Shown: positions 17,251-26,607 of the stretch, piece by piece
How the letters are laid out: each line of letters begins with the position of its first letter
How positions within the stretch are numbered: the stretch's first letter is position 1
Assembly (NCBI GenBank): GCA_039027435.1
Contig: JBCCKF010000007.1
Span: forward strand, 124,001 to 188,000
Reading direction: 5' to 3'
From: CALBPI01 sp039027435
GTDB lineage: Bacteria; Pseudomonadota; Gammaproteobacteria; Steroidobacterales; Woeseiaceae
Length of the DNA: 64,000 bases
Position numbers and translations under genes: made by a program
The notes under the pieces: model-generated
Database searches by the model: none
What the model was told of the DNA's origin: nothing
The model's input: the letters and a program-made list of their open reading frames with translations, nothing else

Positions 17251-18425
17251 CGTGTTGCGAGCTCAAACGTCAGTTTGGTTCGCAAGCCCTCAGCGACTAC
17301 AGCGACGCCGTCTTGATACCGGGGAGCGTAACGCCACTGACTGAGCGTCTTGGACGATGTCTCTACAAGATCTCTAGCAGCACGCCGAAATGTACTGCTG
17401 TCAAACGTATCCGCGGTCTCGCGAATACTGTACTCCGCGTCAGGAAAATTCTTCTTGATCGCAACTTCGATGGGTTCGATCTGAACAACATTTCCATCCT
17501 CATCGATACTGAACTCGAACTCGACGTAGCCGACCAAATAACGACGGGCCATGTATTGCGGATATCGAGGTGGTGTTCGGAAGATCGGGGTCGGATCATC
17601 GACGCCCGGTATCCCTCCGAGGGCCAAACCGGTTGTTTCATGGAATTGCGCCCGTTCCACGTCGCCAACGTTCTCGTACAAGCGCGCGAGTAACATATGG
17701 CTTCCGAGAATGATGGTTGTCCCAATTTTTGTTGAATCGTCACTTAATTTGAGTGTCTGATCAAAGTACTTGATCGCAACCGATTCATCGCCAAGCGCTG
17801 AAGCTATTTTCCCAAGATAAAACGACGCCATCGCTTTCAGTGGCCTGTGCGTATCTGTTGGTTGTTCGACCGCGTCGAGAATATCAAGGGCTCGATACAA
17901 CCAAGGACGCCCTACCGATGAGTTGCAGTGATCATGTAGTTCTCTGGCCGCATAAACCAAAACATCGGCGTAATCAGCAGAATTGTCGCCGTATACCGTT
18001 TCAGCGACCTCCACCGCAGTGCGGTAGGAACGTTCCGCAGGTTTCGGCTTGAACGCATCGTGCAGCGACTCTGCCCGTGCGAGATACAAGTCCAAATGCT
18101 GGGTCGAAACCGCTCCATGGACTGCGTCAGCTGTTTGGATAGCTTCGTCGAATATCGTCTGCGCGTTCGGTGCATCACCAACAGCCTCGAGCGCGACGGC
18201 ATGATCAGACAGTATAGTGACCAGATCCTCGTCGGGCGGCTGCAACGCCTCGCGGGCACTGGCGAGCACTTGCTCGGAAGCCGCCAAAATCTTTTCTGCA
18301 TCGCCCGATCTAACCTGCGATTTATAGACAGATAGCGCTTCTTCTAACTCGGCGCGATCGGCCAATAGATTCGTTGTCGAGAGTAGCAAGGCCACAACGG
18401 CCAAGCTTCCAAATAGTCGCTTCAT
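17247..18425 (-). CDS. TPR protein with TonB C-terminal domain
   Basis: 392 residues from the ATG at 18425. The longer frame to 18461 would put 12 polar residues ahead of a clean signal peptide. After the signal (about residues 1-22), residues 25-270 form degenerate tetratricopeptide helices. The last 110 residues match the TonB C-terminal fold: a PRYPQYMARR entry, a GYVEFEFSIDEDGNV strand and a QWRYAPRYQDG segment. Classical TonB has an uncleaved N-terminal anchor and a Pro-rich linker; here there is neither, so energy transduction is doubtful. A periplasmic scaffolding or peptidoglycan-contact role is more likely. Confidence 0.8.
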   Translation of the reverse strand: MKRLFGSLAVVALLLSTTNLLADRAELEEALSVYKSQVRSGDAEKILAASEQVLASAREALQPPDEDLVTILSDHAVALEAVGDAPNAQTIFDEAIQTADAVHGAVSTQHLDLYLARAESLHDAFKPKPAERSYRTAVEVAETVYGDNSADYADVLVYAARELHDHCNSSVGRPWLYRALDILDAVEQPTDTHRPLKAMASFYLGKIASALGDESVAIKYFDQTLKLSDDSTKIGTTIILGSHMLLARLYENVGDVERAQFHETTGLALGGIPGVDDPTPIFRTPPRYPQYMARRYLVGYVEFEFSIDEDGNVVQIEPIEVAIKKNFPDAEYSIRETADTFDSSTFRRAARDLVETSSKTLSQWRYAPRYQDGVAVVAEGLRTKLTFELATR

Positions 18426-18685
18426 CCAGGAAGTCCTTCCGAAAGGCATGAATCCATGCAATCACTGTTGCTGGCGATTTGATTGTCCCAGCATTTGATC
18501 AAAATCTCGGGGTCGATTCATCCAGCAAATGTGCGCAGATCGTACGGACGACTTAGTCGATATCATGTCGAAGCGTCATCATTCGCTCTTGTCGAGTGAT
18601 GCATCGGCATTACCGACCTGTAACCTTTTCTTTCACTGGGTTGTGCTAGCTTCGTGCCACCGCAAACTGAAATGGAATTCCCGTC

Positions 18686-21508
18686 GTGTCGAAACCCATC
18701 TCCGTATGCCGCTTCGCGCAGTATTGTCGCCCCTTAGTCATGGCGTTAACGTCAATGGCGTTGTTGAGTGCCTGCGTAGCGAACCAACAACCGCGTTTCT
18801 CGGCATTAGAAGCCGAAGGTCTGTACTTCGACAAGCTTAGAAAGGCCAATCGACAGTTCAAGCTCGACAACGGAGTTCGGGTAGTTGTCCTATCGAACCC
18901 CGAGAGCGAAAGAGTGGCTTTCAGCGCGACCATCGGAAGTGGAAGCTACGCAGACCCTGTCGAGTGCGGTGGACTCGCGCACCTAATTGAGCATGTGTTG
19001 GTGCACGGAGCTGATGGGGTTTCCGATCCTGATGGGTTTACGAACCACATCGCCAAACTCGGGGACAAATACAACGCCTCGGTATGGGCCGATGCAACCA
19101 ACTACCATTTCGAAGTACCCGTCGCAGAGGGCATAGATGCCATAGAGCGTTTCTCGCGCCACCTTAAAGCGCCATATTTTAGTGAGACCGATGTTCGAAG
19201 AGAGATCAGCGTCGTTGATAACGAGCTGACGTCAAGATCCACACCTAAGCGGCGGCGCCTGCACGTTATTCAGCACAACGTGAATCCTGCACATCCGTTT
19301 TCGAAATTTAAAATCGGTAGTAGTGAGAGCCTGGGCGTCTCATGCACCGACTTGATTCCCAAGATGTACGAATATCACCAGAGGTACTACCGCCCGGACA
19401 ATACGTTCCTCGCTGTGATTGGACCGCAAGGATTAGATGAGCTGCAGCGGATCGTGCAGGACATCTTCTCGGACCAATGGAATCAGAATACGCGCGAGTC
19501 TCTTTCGGACGTTGAAGAAACAAGGATTCCAGTCCTCGATGGTCCGAAGTGGTTAGAGGTTGACGAGACGCTGACGCAAGACGCGATGCAGGTATCGACG
19601 TTTCTGCCTCTAACTCGAACACCGCATCGCAGTTTGGCCTTCTTTCTGGACGATACGCTGAATAGCAATGTTGAAGGCACATTGCTCCAGGTTTTGAAGT
19701 CTCAGAACCTGATTTCAGATATGAGTGCATACGTCGGTGAGGATGTGTCCGATCACGTCCGCATCGATATTGAGTTTTTTGTAACGGACAAGGGTCAGGC
19801 AGAAGTACCTTTTATTGTTGAAACCTTGTTTGCATACGTGAAGCTGCTTGCTACAGATCCTATTGCTCAGGTCTACGCAGACAGCGCGGCCACATCCGAA
19901 ATGCGGTGGTTGTACAACGAACTGCCGTCAGATTGGGATAATGCCCGATCGCTAAGCCAGTTCATGTATCGATTCCCCGCTGAAGATCCCACCTTAGTCG
20001 GTTCATGGATGCCGCCGCTCGATGTCGAAATTTTTGCAGAGCTACTGGATGGCTACGTTCCCCGCAACACAATTGTGGTGACAGGGACTTCTGCCGAACT
20101 AGATAGGAAAGAATCCTGGACAGACACGCCTTATTCCGTCCGACCCATCGATACCGAAGCGCGACAGAGTTGGGAAATGCCACGCGTCAACCAGAAGTTG
20201 AGGGTGCCATCTGCGAATCCATTTACACCCTCAGTCCCATACGCTCTATCTATCCCGACCGGACTCAATATGTATGGCGCGGAGTTGTCCTATAGCGCCC
20301 CTGGGCTCAGGGCATGGTATTTGTCGCCCGTGGCAAGACCGGCGACGGAAGGCGCTTTAGAAGTCAACTTGACGAGCTCGGATTGGATGACCACCGCCGA
20401 AGATGACTTCGCGTTGAGTGTCCTTACCGTTATCGTCAAGAATCGTCTGCAGCGTCTGATCGCCCCAGCAGAACGTGCCGGTCTCGAAGTGGATATCGCA
20501 AATCTCCGTGGCTTCAACGTCTACCTAGAGGGATATGGAGAACACCAGCGAGAACTCATGTCGCAGGTTTTCGATGATTTTGATTCCATGGTTTCATCGA
20601 TAGGACAGGAGGAATTCCTCAGTGCATTGGACTTTGCGATCAACCGATATCAACAGTCCGCTCAGGCGCAGCCGTTTCGAGTCGTCTATACGCACGCGTT
20701 CGCAGATGCAATCTCCCCATACTGGGTCGCTGAAGAAACGTTGAAGGCTGCCGAAGGACTTACTTTTAAGAAATTTGAGCAGTTCACCCAGCGGTTTCAA
20801 CAAAGGGCATTTATCGAGGTTTCGTACGTCGGGAATGAATCCCAAGAGAACTACATTAGGTTCGCAGAGACGCTTAATGAGCAGCTCTATGCGAAACCAT
20901 CACAAAGCCGGGAAGCCGCGCCGGTAAAGCGTAGTGAAGCAGCTCGCGAAGTAGGTCGATCCGACAAAATCGTAATTGATCCGGCGCACGATGATTCGTC
21001 CATGGCTCTGATCTACGCGCCGAAGGACTGCCCACCACGCATGTTCGCGACACTGAATCTCATTAAGCACTTCATTGACCCCGAGTACTTTGATTACATG
21101 CGGACAGAAAGGGAATATGCCTACCGGGTACAAACAGCGGCTCTGGAGGGATACGGTAGCTGCAGGATTCTGATGCGCACACAATCCAACTCGGCTTCTT
21201 CAGCAAAGCTCTTGATGGAAACCGAACAGTTCCTCGAAAAACAAGTTTCGGTATTCGAAGGCATGGAATCAGACAGACTTGTCCAGGCGAGGAGCGCTGT
21301 GCGGGGTGATCTCGAAATCGATAGATCGTCGATTTATGACGTCGCAGGGCGATATTTCTTTCGCCTCGCCCGCCGTGACGCCGAGATGCATTATCTCGCT
21401 GACGTTTTGGAGGCCCTTGACGACGTAACCGAAGCAGAGTTGTTGATGGTACTGCGTGATTTCCTGGAATTAACTAATGGCAGCAAGACGATCGCGCTCT
21501 ACAACTAG
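18686..21508 (+). CDS. M16-family zinc metalloprotease lipoprotein
   Basis: 940 residues starting at GTG. The N-terminus ends in a lipobox (ALLSAC, Cys30), so the protein is probably anchored to a membrane on the periplasmic side. The inverted zinc motif HLIEH is at residues 99-103, with the third ligand Glu180 77 residues after the second His, the pitrilysin spacing. The full length fits four M16 lobes in one chain, the second pair lacking the zinc motif as usual. The family degrades peptides in a closed chamber. The next gene follows after 34 bases and may be cotranscribed. Confidence 0.88.
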   Translation: MSKPISVCRFAQYCRPLVMALTSMALLSACVANQQPRFSALEAEGLYFDKLRKANRQFKLDNGVRVVVLSNPESERVAFSATIGSGSYADPVECGGLAHLIEHVLVHGADGVSDPDGFTNHIAKLGDKYNASVWADATNYHFEVPVAEGIDAIERFSRHLKAPYFSETDVRREISVVDNELTSRSTPKRRRLHVIQHNVNPAHPFSKFKIGSSESLGVSCTDLIPKMYEYHQRYYRPDNTFLAVIGPQGLDELQRIVQDIFSDQWNQNTRESLSDVEETRIPVLDGPKWLEVDETLTQDAMQVSTFLPLTRTPHRSLAFFLDDTLNSNVEGTLLQVLKSQNLISDMSAYVGEDVSDHVRIDIEFFVTDKGQAEVPFIVETLFAYVKLLATDPIAQVYADSAATSEMRWLYNELPSDWDNARSLSQFMYRFPAEDPTLVGSWMPPLDVEIFAELLDGYVPRNTIVVTGTSAELDRKESWTDTPYSVRPIDTEARQSWEMPRVNQKLRVPSANPFTPSVPYALSIPTGLNMYGAELSYSAPGLRAWYLSPVARPATEGALEVNLTSSDWMTTAEDDFALSVLTVIVKNRLQRLIAPAERAGLEVDIANLRGFNVYLEGYGEHQRELMSQVFDDFDSMVSSIGQEEFLSALDFAINRYQQSAQAQPFRVVYTHAFADAISPYWVAEETLKAAEGLTFKKFEQFTQRFQQRAFIEVSYVGNESQENYIRFAETLNEQLYAKPSQSREAAPVKRSEAAREVGRSDKIVIDPAHDDSSMALIYAPKDCPPRMFATLNLIKHFIDPEYFDYMRTEREYAYRVQTAALEGYGSCRILMRTQSNSASSAKLLMETEQFLEKQVSVFEGMESDRLVQARSAVRGDLEIDRSSIYDVAGRYFFRLARRDAEMHYLADVLEALDDVTEAELLMVLRDFLELTNGSKTIALYN

Positions 21509-21542
21509 CATCGCACTACGGAAGAACGGAACGGAGGATCAG

Positions 21543-21884
21543 ATGAGGAGAGTACTGACATTCATCTTGATGGCGTTCTTGGCCACTGGCCTTTGTGCTG
21601 AGGAAGCGCAGCAAGAAGTGACCATGGCTAAGTACAAATTCGCGATGGCTTTGGCTAGCGCTTACACGAAGTCCATGCCCGATGACATCCGATCGGTGAG
21701 TATCGCAGGTCGGAATGATCGGGTACATGTGATACTTGGCTTCGATTCCGAGTCCCACATTCCGGAGCGAGCCAAGACCATCACATATATCGTTAAGTGT
21801 GAACTTGAGGCGATTTACGGTTCATACCCAGAGATCTTTGAAGACTTCAAGGTCAAAGTGACTCAGCAACTTGTTGCGCAGTAA
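21543..21884 (+). CDS. Small secreted protein of unknown function
   Basis: 113 residues from the ATG at 21543, chosen because a perfect GGAGG lies 5 bases upstream; the open frame continues back into the M16 gene. A signal peptide (residues 1-19, ending TGLCA) precedes a small alpha/beta domain with a single Cys (KCELEA). It lies 34 bases after the M16 protease and could be an inhibitor, chaperone or accessory of it, but nothing in the sequence proves that. Confidence 0.65.
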   Translation: MRRVLTFILMAFLATGLCAEEAQQEVTMAKYKFAMALASAYTKSMPDDIRSVSIAGRNDRVHVILGFDSESHIPERAKTITYIVKCELEAIYGSYPEIFEDFKVKVTQQLVAQ

Positions 21885-21931
21885 CCTCCGTTCGTCCATA
21901 AGGCTAACTACTCATTCAGCAGGACACCTCG

Positions 21932-22336
21932 ATGCAGAAGTACTTTTTGCTAGCTCCAATGTTGCTGTCCGCAGCATGCGAAGGCGATGCAGAATGCGAT
22001 TTACGCATTCCGGAATGGCGGCAACGGACAGTCGAGCCGTTTGAAGAAGTTTTCGATACAGATCTTTCCGACGTAGGCGTTATAGAGGACTATTCCGATA
22101 CAGACGGTTTTTGGGTTGAGATCGCAAAGCGCGTTGGCATTACTGACGTAGCGGAAGACTTCGTGACGAAAAAATGGCCAGACAAGAAACCTCTGGCTAT
22201 CGTTCGATACCAAACCAATAGCTGGGTTTTCTTGTTTTTCGAAGCCCCGCGAAAAGGTGAACCTATCGAATGGTCTAGATGGGTTGAGATTGATCTATGC
22301 AAGAAGATCGTTGGATTTGGTGAAAAGGAAGAATGA
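21932..22336 (+). CDS. Small lipoprotein of unknown function
   Basis: 134 residues with a short signal and lipobox LLSAAC (Cys16). AGGA lies upstream of the ATG. The mature part has three further Cys, is acidic, and contains a strand-rich half (PLAIVRYQTNSWVFLFFEA). Its last codons overlap the start of an HD phosphohydrolase (ATGA), so the two are coupled although one is extracytoplasmic and the other cytoplasmic. Family unknown. Confidence 0.65.
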   Translation: MQKYFLLAPMLLSAACEGDAECDLRIPEWRQRTVEPFEEVFDTDLSDVGVIEDYSDTDGFWVEIAKRVGITDVAEDFVTKKWPDKKPLAIVRYQTNSWVFLFFEAPRKGEPIEWSRWVEIDLCKKIVGFGEKEE

Positions 22337-22953
22337 CGACTGAGCGATGGTTGCGACTCATGAAAGCGTGGGGTTTCGAGGCGAACCCACAAACTTTCGA
22401 TGCTCTAGTCGACGGTTACTCGGGTAAAGGGCGCCACTACCACACAGCTAAACATGTCTCGGCCTGTTTAGAGCATTTGGATGCATACCTTGATCAGGTT
22501 GAGAACCCTCGGGAAGTCAAAATTGCACCCTGGTTCCATGATGCGATCTACAAGCCACTTTCCAGCAAGAACGAGAAGGAAAGCGCAGATTGGGCGGCAT
22601 CTTTCTTGTCAGAAAATGGTGCTAAGGGTACTGAGGTCTCACGTGTGCACCGATTGATTATGGTGACGGAACATAACGCGCCCACTCAAACAGCTGACGA
22701 AGCTGTGCTCGTTGACATTGATCTGTCGATTCTCGGAGCAATTCCTGCGACATACGATATGTTCGAACGTGCCGTGCGAAAGGAATACAAGCTTGTGCCG
22801 TCTTTCTTGTATCGAAAGAAGCGTGCTGAGGTACTACGCGGATTTCTGGCTAGAGAGAAGATATATACGTCGGGTTGCTTCCCACCGGACTTTGAACGCC
22901 AAGCTCGAGAGAATCTATTGAATGCCATCACAACACTCGAGGGGAACGCGTAA
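22333..22953 (+). CDS. HD-superfamily metal-dependent phosphohydrolase
   Basis: 206 residues matching the small COG4339-type HD hydrolases. Metal-binding motifs appear in order: HYHTAKH near residue 35, WFHDAIY near residue 67, an H-containing helix TEHNAP near 115, and the DIDLSILG motif near 130. The N-terminus WLRLMKAWG and the overall length match the group. Substrate unknown; nucleotide or phosphate ester hydrolysis is the family expectation. It overlaps the upstream lipoprotein gene by 4 bases. Confidence 0.85.
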   Translation: MTTERWLRLMKAWGFEANPQTFDALVDGYSGKGRHYHTAKHVSACLEHLDAYLDQVENPREVKIAPWFHDAIYKPLSSKNEKESADWAASFLSENGAKGTEVSRVHRLIMVTEHNAPTQTADEAVLVDIDLSILGAIPATYDMFERAVRKEYKLVPSFLYRKKRAEVLRGFLAREKIYTSGCFPPDFERQARENLLNAITTLEGNA

Positions 22954-23004
22954 CGAATCCCTCTGGATAGTGTTCACGTATCGCAGGCAATCCACAGAGC
23001 GTGC

Positions 23005-23976
23005 ATGATGAAACTACCCCTTATCAAAAACTCAGTGTTGATGCTCGCCACAGCTTTCGTCTTTTCCGGGTGCGTGATCGCTGAATCGGAGACTACCAGC
23101 CGCACTATTCCAGGTGAGTTTACCGATGGCATCTTCTTTGCTACGCCGACTATGGCGAACGGACAACAGGTCCGCTTCTACACCGATACCGGCGGTGGGT
23201 TTAACGCGATCAAGCGCTCAGTAGCTTCGCAGATTGAGCCAGCCACCCTCGGACATGATTCTGAGACTATCGAATGGCCCATATTTCAAACTGGAATGGG
23301 AATCCCGTCCAATCCGGTATTTCGGGACGGTCAGTTACAAGTGGTCGACGATAGCCAACTCGGCCATCGTCAGGATGGCTTTCTCGGGGGTCGGTGGTTT
23401 GCTAACCGCATCTGGGAGTTCGACTACCCACGGAGTCAGCTCCTGCTGCACGAAAGCCTTCCGCCGTACATTGACGAAACGTGGTCCAGTGTCCCTCTTG
23501 GTTTTCAGGTTGACGAAAAAGGGCAACGCACAATGCACTTTGCGCGATTACCGATCGACATAGACGGTATCGTGGTTCAAGTGCTCTTCGATACAGGTGC
23601 CAGGATCGAAATCACTGAAGAGTCTTCGCGCACATTTGGTAGACAGGTTGGGCAATGGATCGGCGGAAGCTTCATGTGCGCCGAAGTGTTCGACCTCTTG
23701 CGGTCCGAACACCCAGAGTGGCGTTACATCGAACGTGGGGATTTGGTATCAGGGAAAGAGTTCGCCATGATCGAAGTCGAAGAGATCATGATCGCGGGCA
23801 TTTCCGCTGGACCCGTGTGGTTTGCAAGACGCCCAGACTACGCGTTCAAGTCCTATATGACACAGTTCATGGACCAAGAGATTTGCGGCGCCATTGGCGG
23901 CTCTGGCTTGCGCTATTTTCGAAGCATTATCGATTACTCCGACGAGACCCTTTGGCTGCAGCAGATCAGTCCGTAG
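23005..23976 (+). CDS. Bilobed aspartic-protease-like lipoprotein
   Basis: 323 residues with a lipobox FSGC (Cys23). Two aspartic-protease signatures are visible: YTDTGGG with Asp61 and LFDTGAR with Asp196. Each is followed by the hydrophobic-Gly and closing-strand pattern of a protease lobe (GFLGGRWFANRIWEFDY, then GAIGGSGLRYFRSIIDY). This implies either a pepsin-like two-lobed enzyme or two fused retropepsin-like lobes in one chain. Both Asp residues are intact. Bacterial pepsin-like enzymes are uncommon. Start codons at 23005 and 23008 are both possible. The neighbours are unknown secreted proteins. Confidence 0.7.
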   Translation: MMKLPLIKNSVLMLATAFVFSGCVIAESETTSRTIPGEFTDGIFFATPTMANGQQVRFYTDTGGGFNAIKRSVASQIEPATLGHDSETIEWPIFQTGMGIPSNPVFRDGQLQVVDDSQLGHRQDGFLGGRWFANRIWEFDYPRSQLLLHESLPPYIDETWSSVPLGFQVDEKGQRTMHFARLPIDIDGIVVQVLFDTGARIEITEESSRTFGRQVGQWIGGSFMCAEVFDLLRSEHPEWRYIERGDLVSGKEFAMIEVEEIMIAGISAGPVWFARRPDYAFKSYMTQFMDQEICGAIGGSGLRYFRSIIDYSDETLWLQQISP

Positions 23977-24011
23977 GCCAGCGATAAATCATTTTCAAAA
24001 GGGAGCCCTTA

Positions 24012-24521
24012 ATGCTCAACCGAACAGCCGTACTTACACTAATATTCTCATGCGCACTGTCTTGGGCGCCGCGCATCGCTGCAGCGTCCGACGAAACAAC
24101 GGTTCTAATCTGTGAAACCGAAAGTGGGTACGTATTCTCTGGGTCAGAGGCTTTGAGTACACGCGCTAAGTCAGAGACGTGGTACGCGGAGGACTCGATT
24201 AGAGACCCGAACAGGACGCTCCGAATCGAGCTTGATGAGTCCGATGCTTGGATCAACGGACGTGAAATCACACTGCAGGCTCGGAACGAAACCTCAGCAT
24301 TGATGCTGGCCGAGCACTCCGTTGACTTGTCGTCGGATCACACGACGACGATCATCACCTACGCCCTAAATCTCGCCACAAATAAATTGGTTTCGAGTCA
24401 TGTGAATACCTTCCTCTTGACCAAGGATGATCGAAAAGGCGTAAACGCAGGCACTCGCGTGTATGACTGCGTCATAGACGCAACTGACGGTAACCCGCGG
24501 ACCGAAGAGACTGCGACGTAA
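24012..24521 (+). CDS. Secreted protein of unknown function
   Basis: 169 residues. GGGAG lies 7 bases upstream of the ATG. A signal peptide (residues 1-24, RIAAAS) precedes a small beta-rich domain with two Cys (ICET near 35 and YDCV near 150) that probably form a disulphide. It lies 35 bases after the aspartic-protease-like gene and may be cotranscribed. No family recognised. Confidence 0.65.
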   Translation: MLNRTAVLTLIFSCALSWAPRIAAASDETTVLICETESGYVFSGSEALSTRAKSETWYAEDSIRDPNRTLRIELDESDAWINGREITLQARNETSALMLAEHSVDLSSDHTTTIITYALNLATNKLVSSHVNTFLLTKDDRKGVNAGTRVYDCVIDATDGNPRTEETAT

Positions 24522-24547
24522 CCCAGACCAGCCGACGTACGCACTCC

Positions 24548-25603
24548 TTATTCGTCTGCCGTACATGCCAAGTATTCCGCTAGCGGCCTCTTTATAGCTT
24601 TGGCATCGTACTCCACTGCAATTGTATTCGGCGCTTCGCCGACGCGTCTCTTCAAGTCTTCGGACGCGCCGCTCACTTCGTCAGTTAGCTTAGACTGTTG
24701 GATCAAATCTGCGTTGAGAGAGACTTGAACTCCCGGCTCCAATTCAGCCAATACAGTTTCCACGCTCTCGCGATCGAAGCTATACGTCGCCGGAAACTCG
24801 CCCCGCTGGAACCCACCAACCTCGGGGATCATTTCAGCGCCACCATGAAAAGCTGTCGTGACGAGATCGCCTACACGAAGTGTCACTTTTCGCTCAACAA
24901 AACCCGGCTCATCCAACCGTACATGTATCCACGGTCTGAATTGATTGCGGCGCACTTCCGGTCTTGCCCACTCTGCTTTCAGCGCAACGATCGCCTCTTG
25001 AGAAAAGTGTGGTTGACCTCGAGCAGTCAATCCAGAGAGATCTAAGTCTTTCAACTCCCCGGCGGAACGTGGTCGCTGACCGAAGACCAGCGTGTGACGC
25101 TCGATTCTTTGCTTCAAGATGCAAGTGCCAAGTTGATCCTGATGAAAACTCCACGGCTGACCAACCGCCTCAAGAGCACCATCGCGAACGTCTCGAAGCA
25201 CCGCGAGGGACATCGCAGCTTCTCTGTCTATTTCACCGTTTCGCTCTAACGGTAAGGCATGGCGAATTTGTTTTGCCTTATCAATGAACAGTAGGTACTC
25301 GTGATCTGGAATCAGCGTCATTTGGCACGGATTACTGTCGACTATCGCTCGAAACGGAGACGACTCGTCCGTGCAAAGTAGATTTTCGTTTTGCACCAGC
25401 AGGCAGCCCGTACCGCCGTATATGTTTGGCTCGCCCTCGCATGACTCGACAACGGCGACCACAATGGCCGCTGATGCCGCATACTCCTCAGTAAGGTCGA
25501 GTTCCGGGATACCGCAGTAATACGCCTGAGCGGATATGAGAATTCCGTTCAACAGTAAGAACCACGTCGCTCGCACCGTCCGACTAGTGGCTATGCTGAA
25601 CAC
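24548..25603 (-). CDS. Secreted Cys-rich protein of unknown function
   Basis: 351 residues. It begins with a GTG placed directly after the stop of the upstream broken beta-barrel frame (TAG immediately followed by GTG). A signal peptide ends near ISAQA. The first 110 mature residues hold about six Cys and resemble a small disulphide-rich beta domain of the TIMP/NTR kind (ESCEG, TGCLLV, LLCTDE, NPCQ). That is only a resemblance. The C-terminal 200 residues are unrecognised. Confidence 0.6.
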   Translation of the reverse strand: MFSIATSRTVRATWFLLLNGILISAQAYYCGIPELDLTEEYAASAAIVVAVVESCEGEPNIYGGTGCLLVQNENLLCTDESSPFRAIVDSNPCQMTLIPDHEYLLFIDKAKQIRHALPLERNGEIDREAAMSLAVLRDVRDGALEAVGQPWSFHQDQLGTCILKQRIERHTLVFGQRPRSAGELKDLDLSGLTARGQPHFSQEAIVALKAEWARPEVRRNQFRPWIHVRLDEPGFVERKVTLRVGDLVTTAFHGGAEMIPEVGGFQRGEFPATYSFDRESVETVLAELEPGVQVSLNADLIQQSKLTDEVSGASEDLKRRVGEAPNTIAVEYDAKAIKRPLAEYLACTADE

Positions 25604-26500
25604 CTAGAATCGGTACAACACGTCAATGCCATAGCGCTCTTCGTCCTCTTCGAGCGATCCAAGCGGATCAATCTCCGTTAATCCGATCCCAGCACTTATT
25701 TCCAAGTGTTCGATAATGAACCATCCTGCGCTCAATGAGTACCGCGTCGCTTCGCGGTTACTTGCACCGAGCTGGCCGGTTACCCCAACGGAAATCTCGA
25801 TATCTCTGGACGGGAATAGGGAGAAGTCGGCCGAGTAGCTTCCGTTGGAATCCGAAAGTGACTGGTTGCTGACCGATAGTACGACGCCATAGCTCCAGGC
25901 AGCCCCGAGCTCACCGATATGGGTCAGTCCAACTATCGCACCGGTGTCCGTATCCGTCGTCCCTTCGATGCTGTTCCTTTCAATTTCGGCTCGCGCGACC
26001 CCAAGACTGATCGCCGTGTCTTGGGCGATGTATCGACCAACCCCTAGCTCAAACGTCCTCAGCTCTCTAAAGGTGCTCTCGGCATCGATATCGGAGTACG
26101 CTCCTTAGACAAACCAGTTTTCGAATACGTGCCGCCCAGACAGTGAAAAGCCGTCGGTGTCTGTGGTGCCGCTCACATTGAACGTCTGATCATCGGTGAT
26201 CTGAACGAAGTCCGCCGATGTATTAGCTTGGAATAGTCCAAAGTCGACAAATGAGGCGCGATTGGTAAATGCCGCAACGCCACGCGGACCACGCTCATCC
26301 GAAAGCCCATCGATATACCAACGAAAGCTAACATCGAGTTCTTGAGTATTGCCCTCTGTGACTTGGCGAAGGAAGTCTGACGAAAAACTTCTGGTTCGGT
26401 CAACCGCGTCGAAATCGAGACTGAGTTCAAAATCAAATTCATCAGCAGATGCTGATCCACACACAATCGCGCTTGCAATCAGAAACAGTGTTTTTTTCAT
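25604..26500 (-). pseudogene. Outer-membrane beta-barrel gene broken by one in-frame TAA
   Basis: The frame starts at the ATG at 26500 with a signal peptide (MKKTLFLIASAIVCGSASA), reads alternating beta strands, and stops at TAA 26105-26107 after FENWFV. Beyond this stop the same frame stays open for about 165 more codons to TAG 25604-25606. That part also reads as amphipathic strands and ends in tyrosine-arginine-phenylalanine, the C-terminal Phe that BamA recognises in outer-membrane barrels. The intact protein would be about 298 residues. A single nonsense change explains everything. A sequencing error remains possible; as read, the gene makes a half barrel without an assembly signal. Confidence 0.7.
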
Positions 26501-26607
26501 TAAAGATCTTCTCAAGTCGTTCGTGTCTACACGGTACAGACTCGAGTGTAGTCGGACGGTTCAAATCTCGCTCGTCGATATTCTCGATCAAACCTGCGAT
26601 AGACAAT

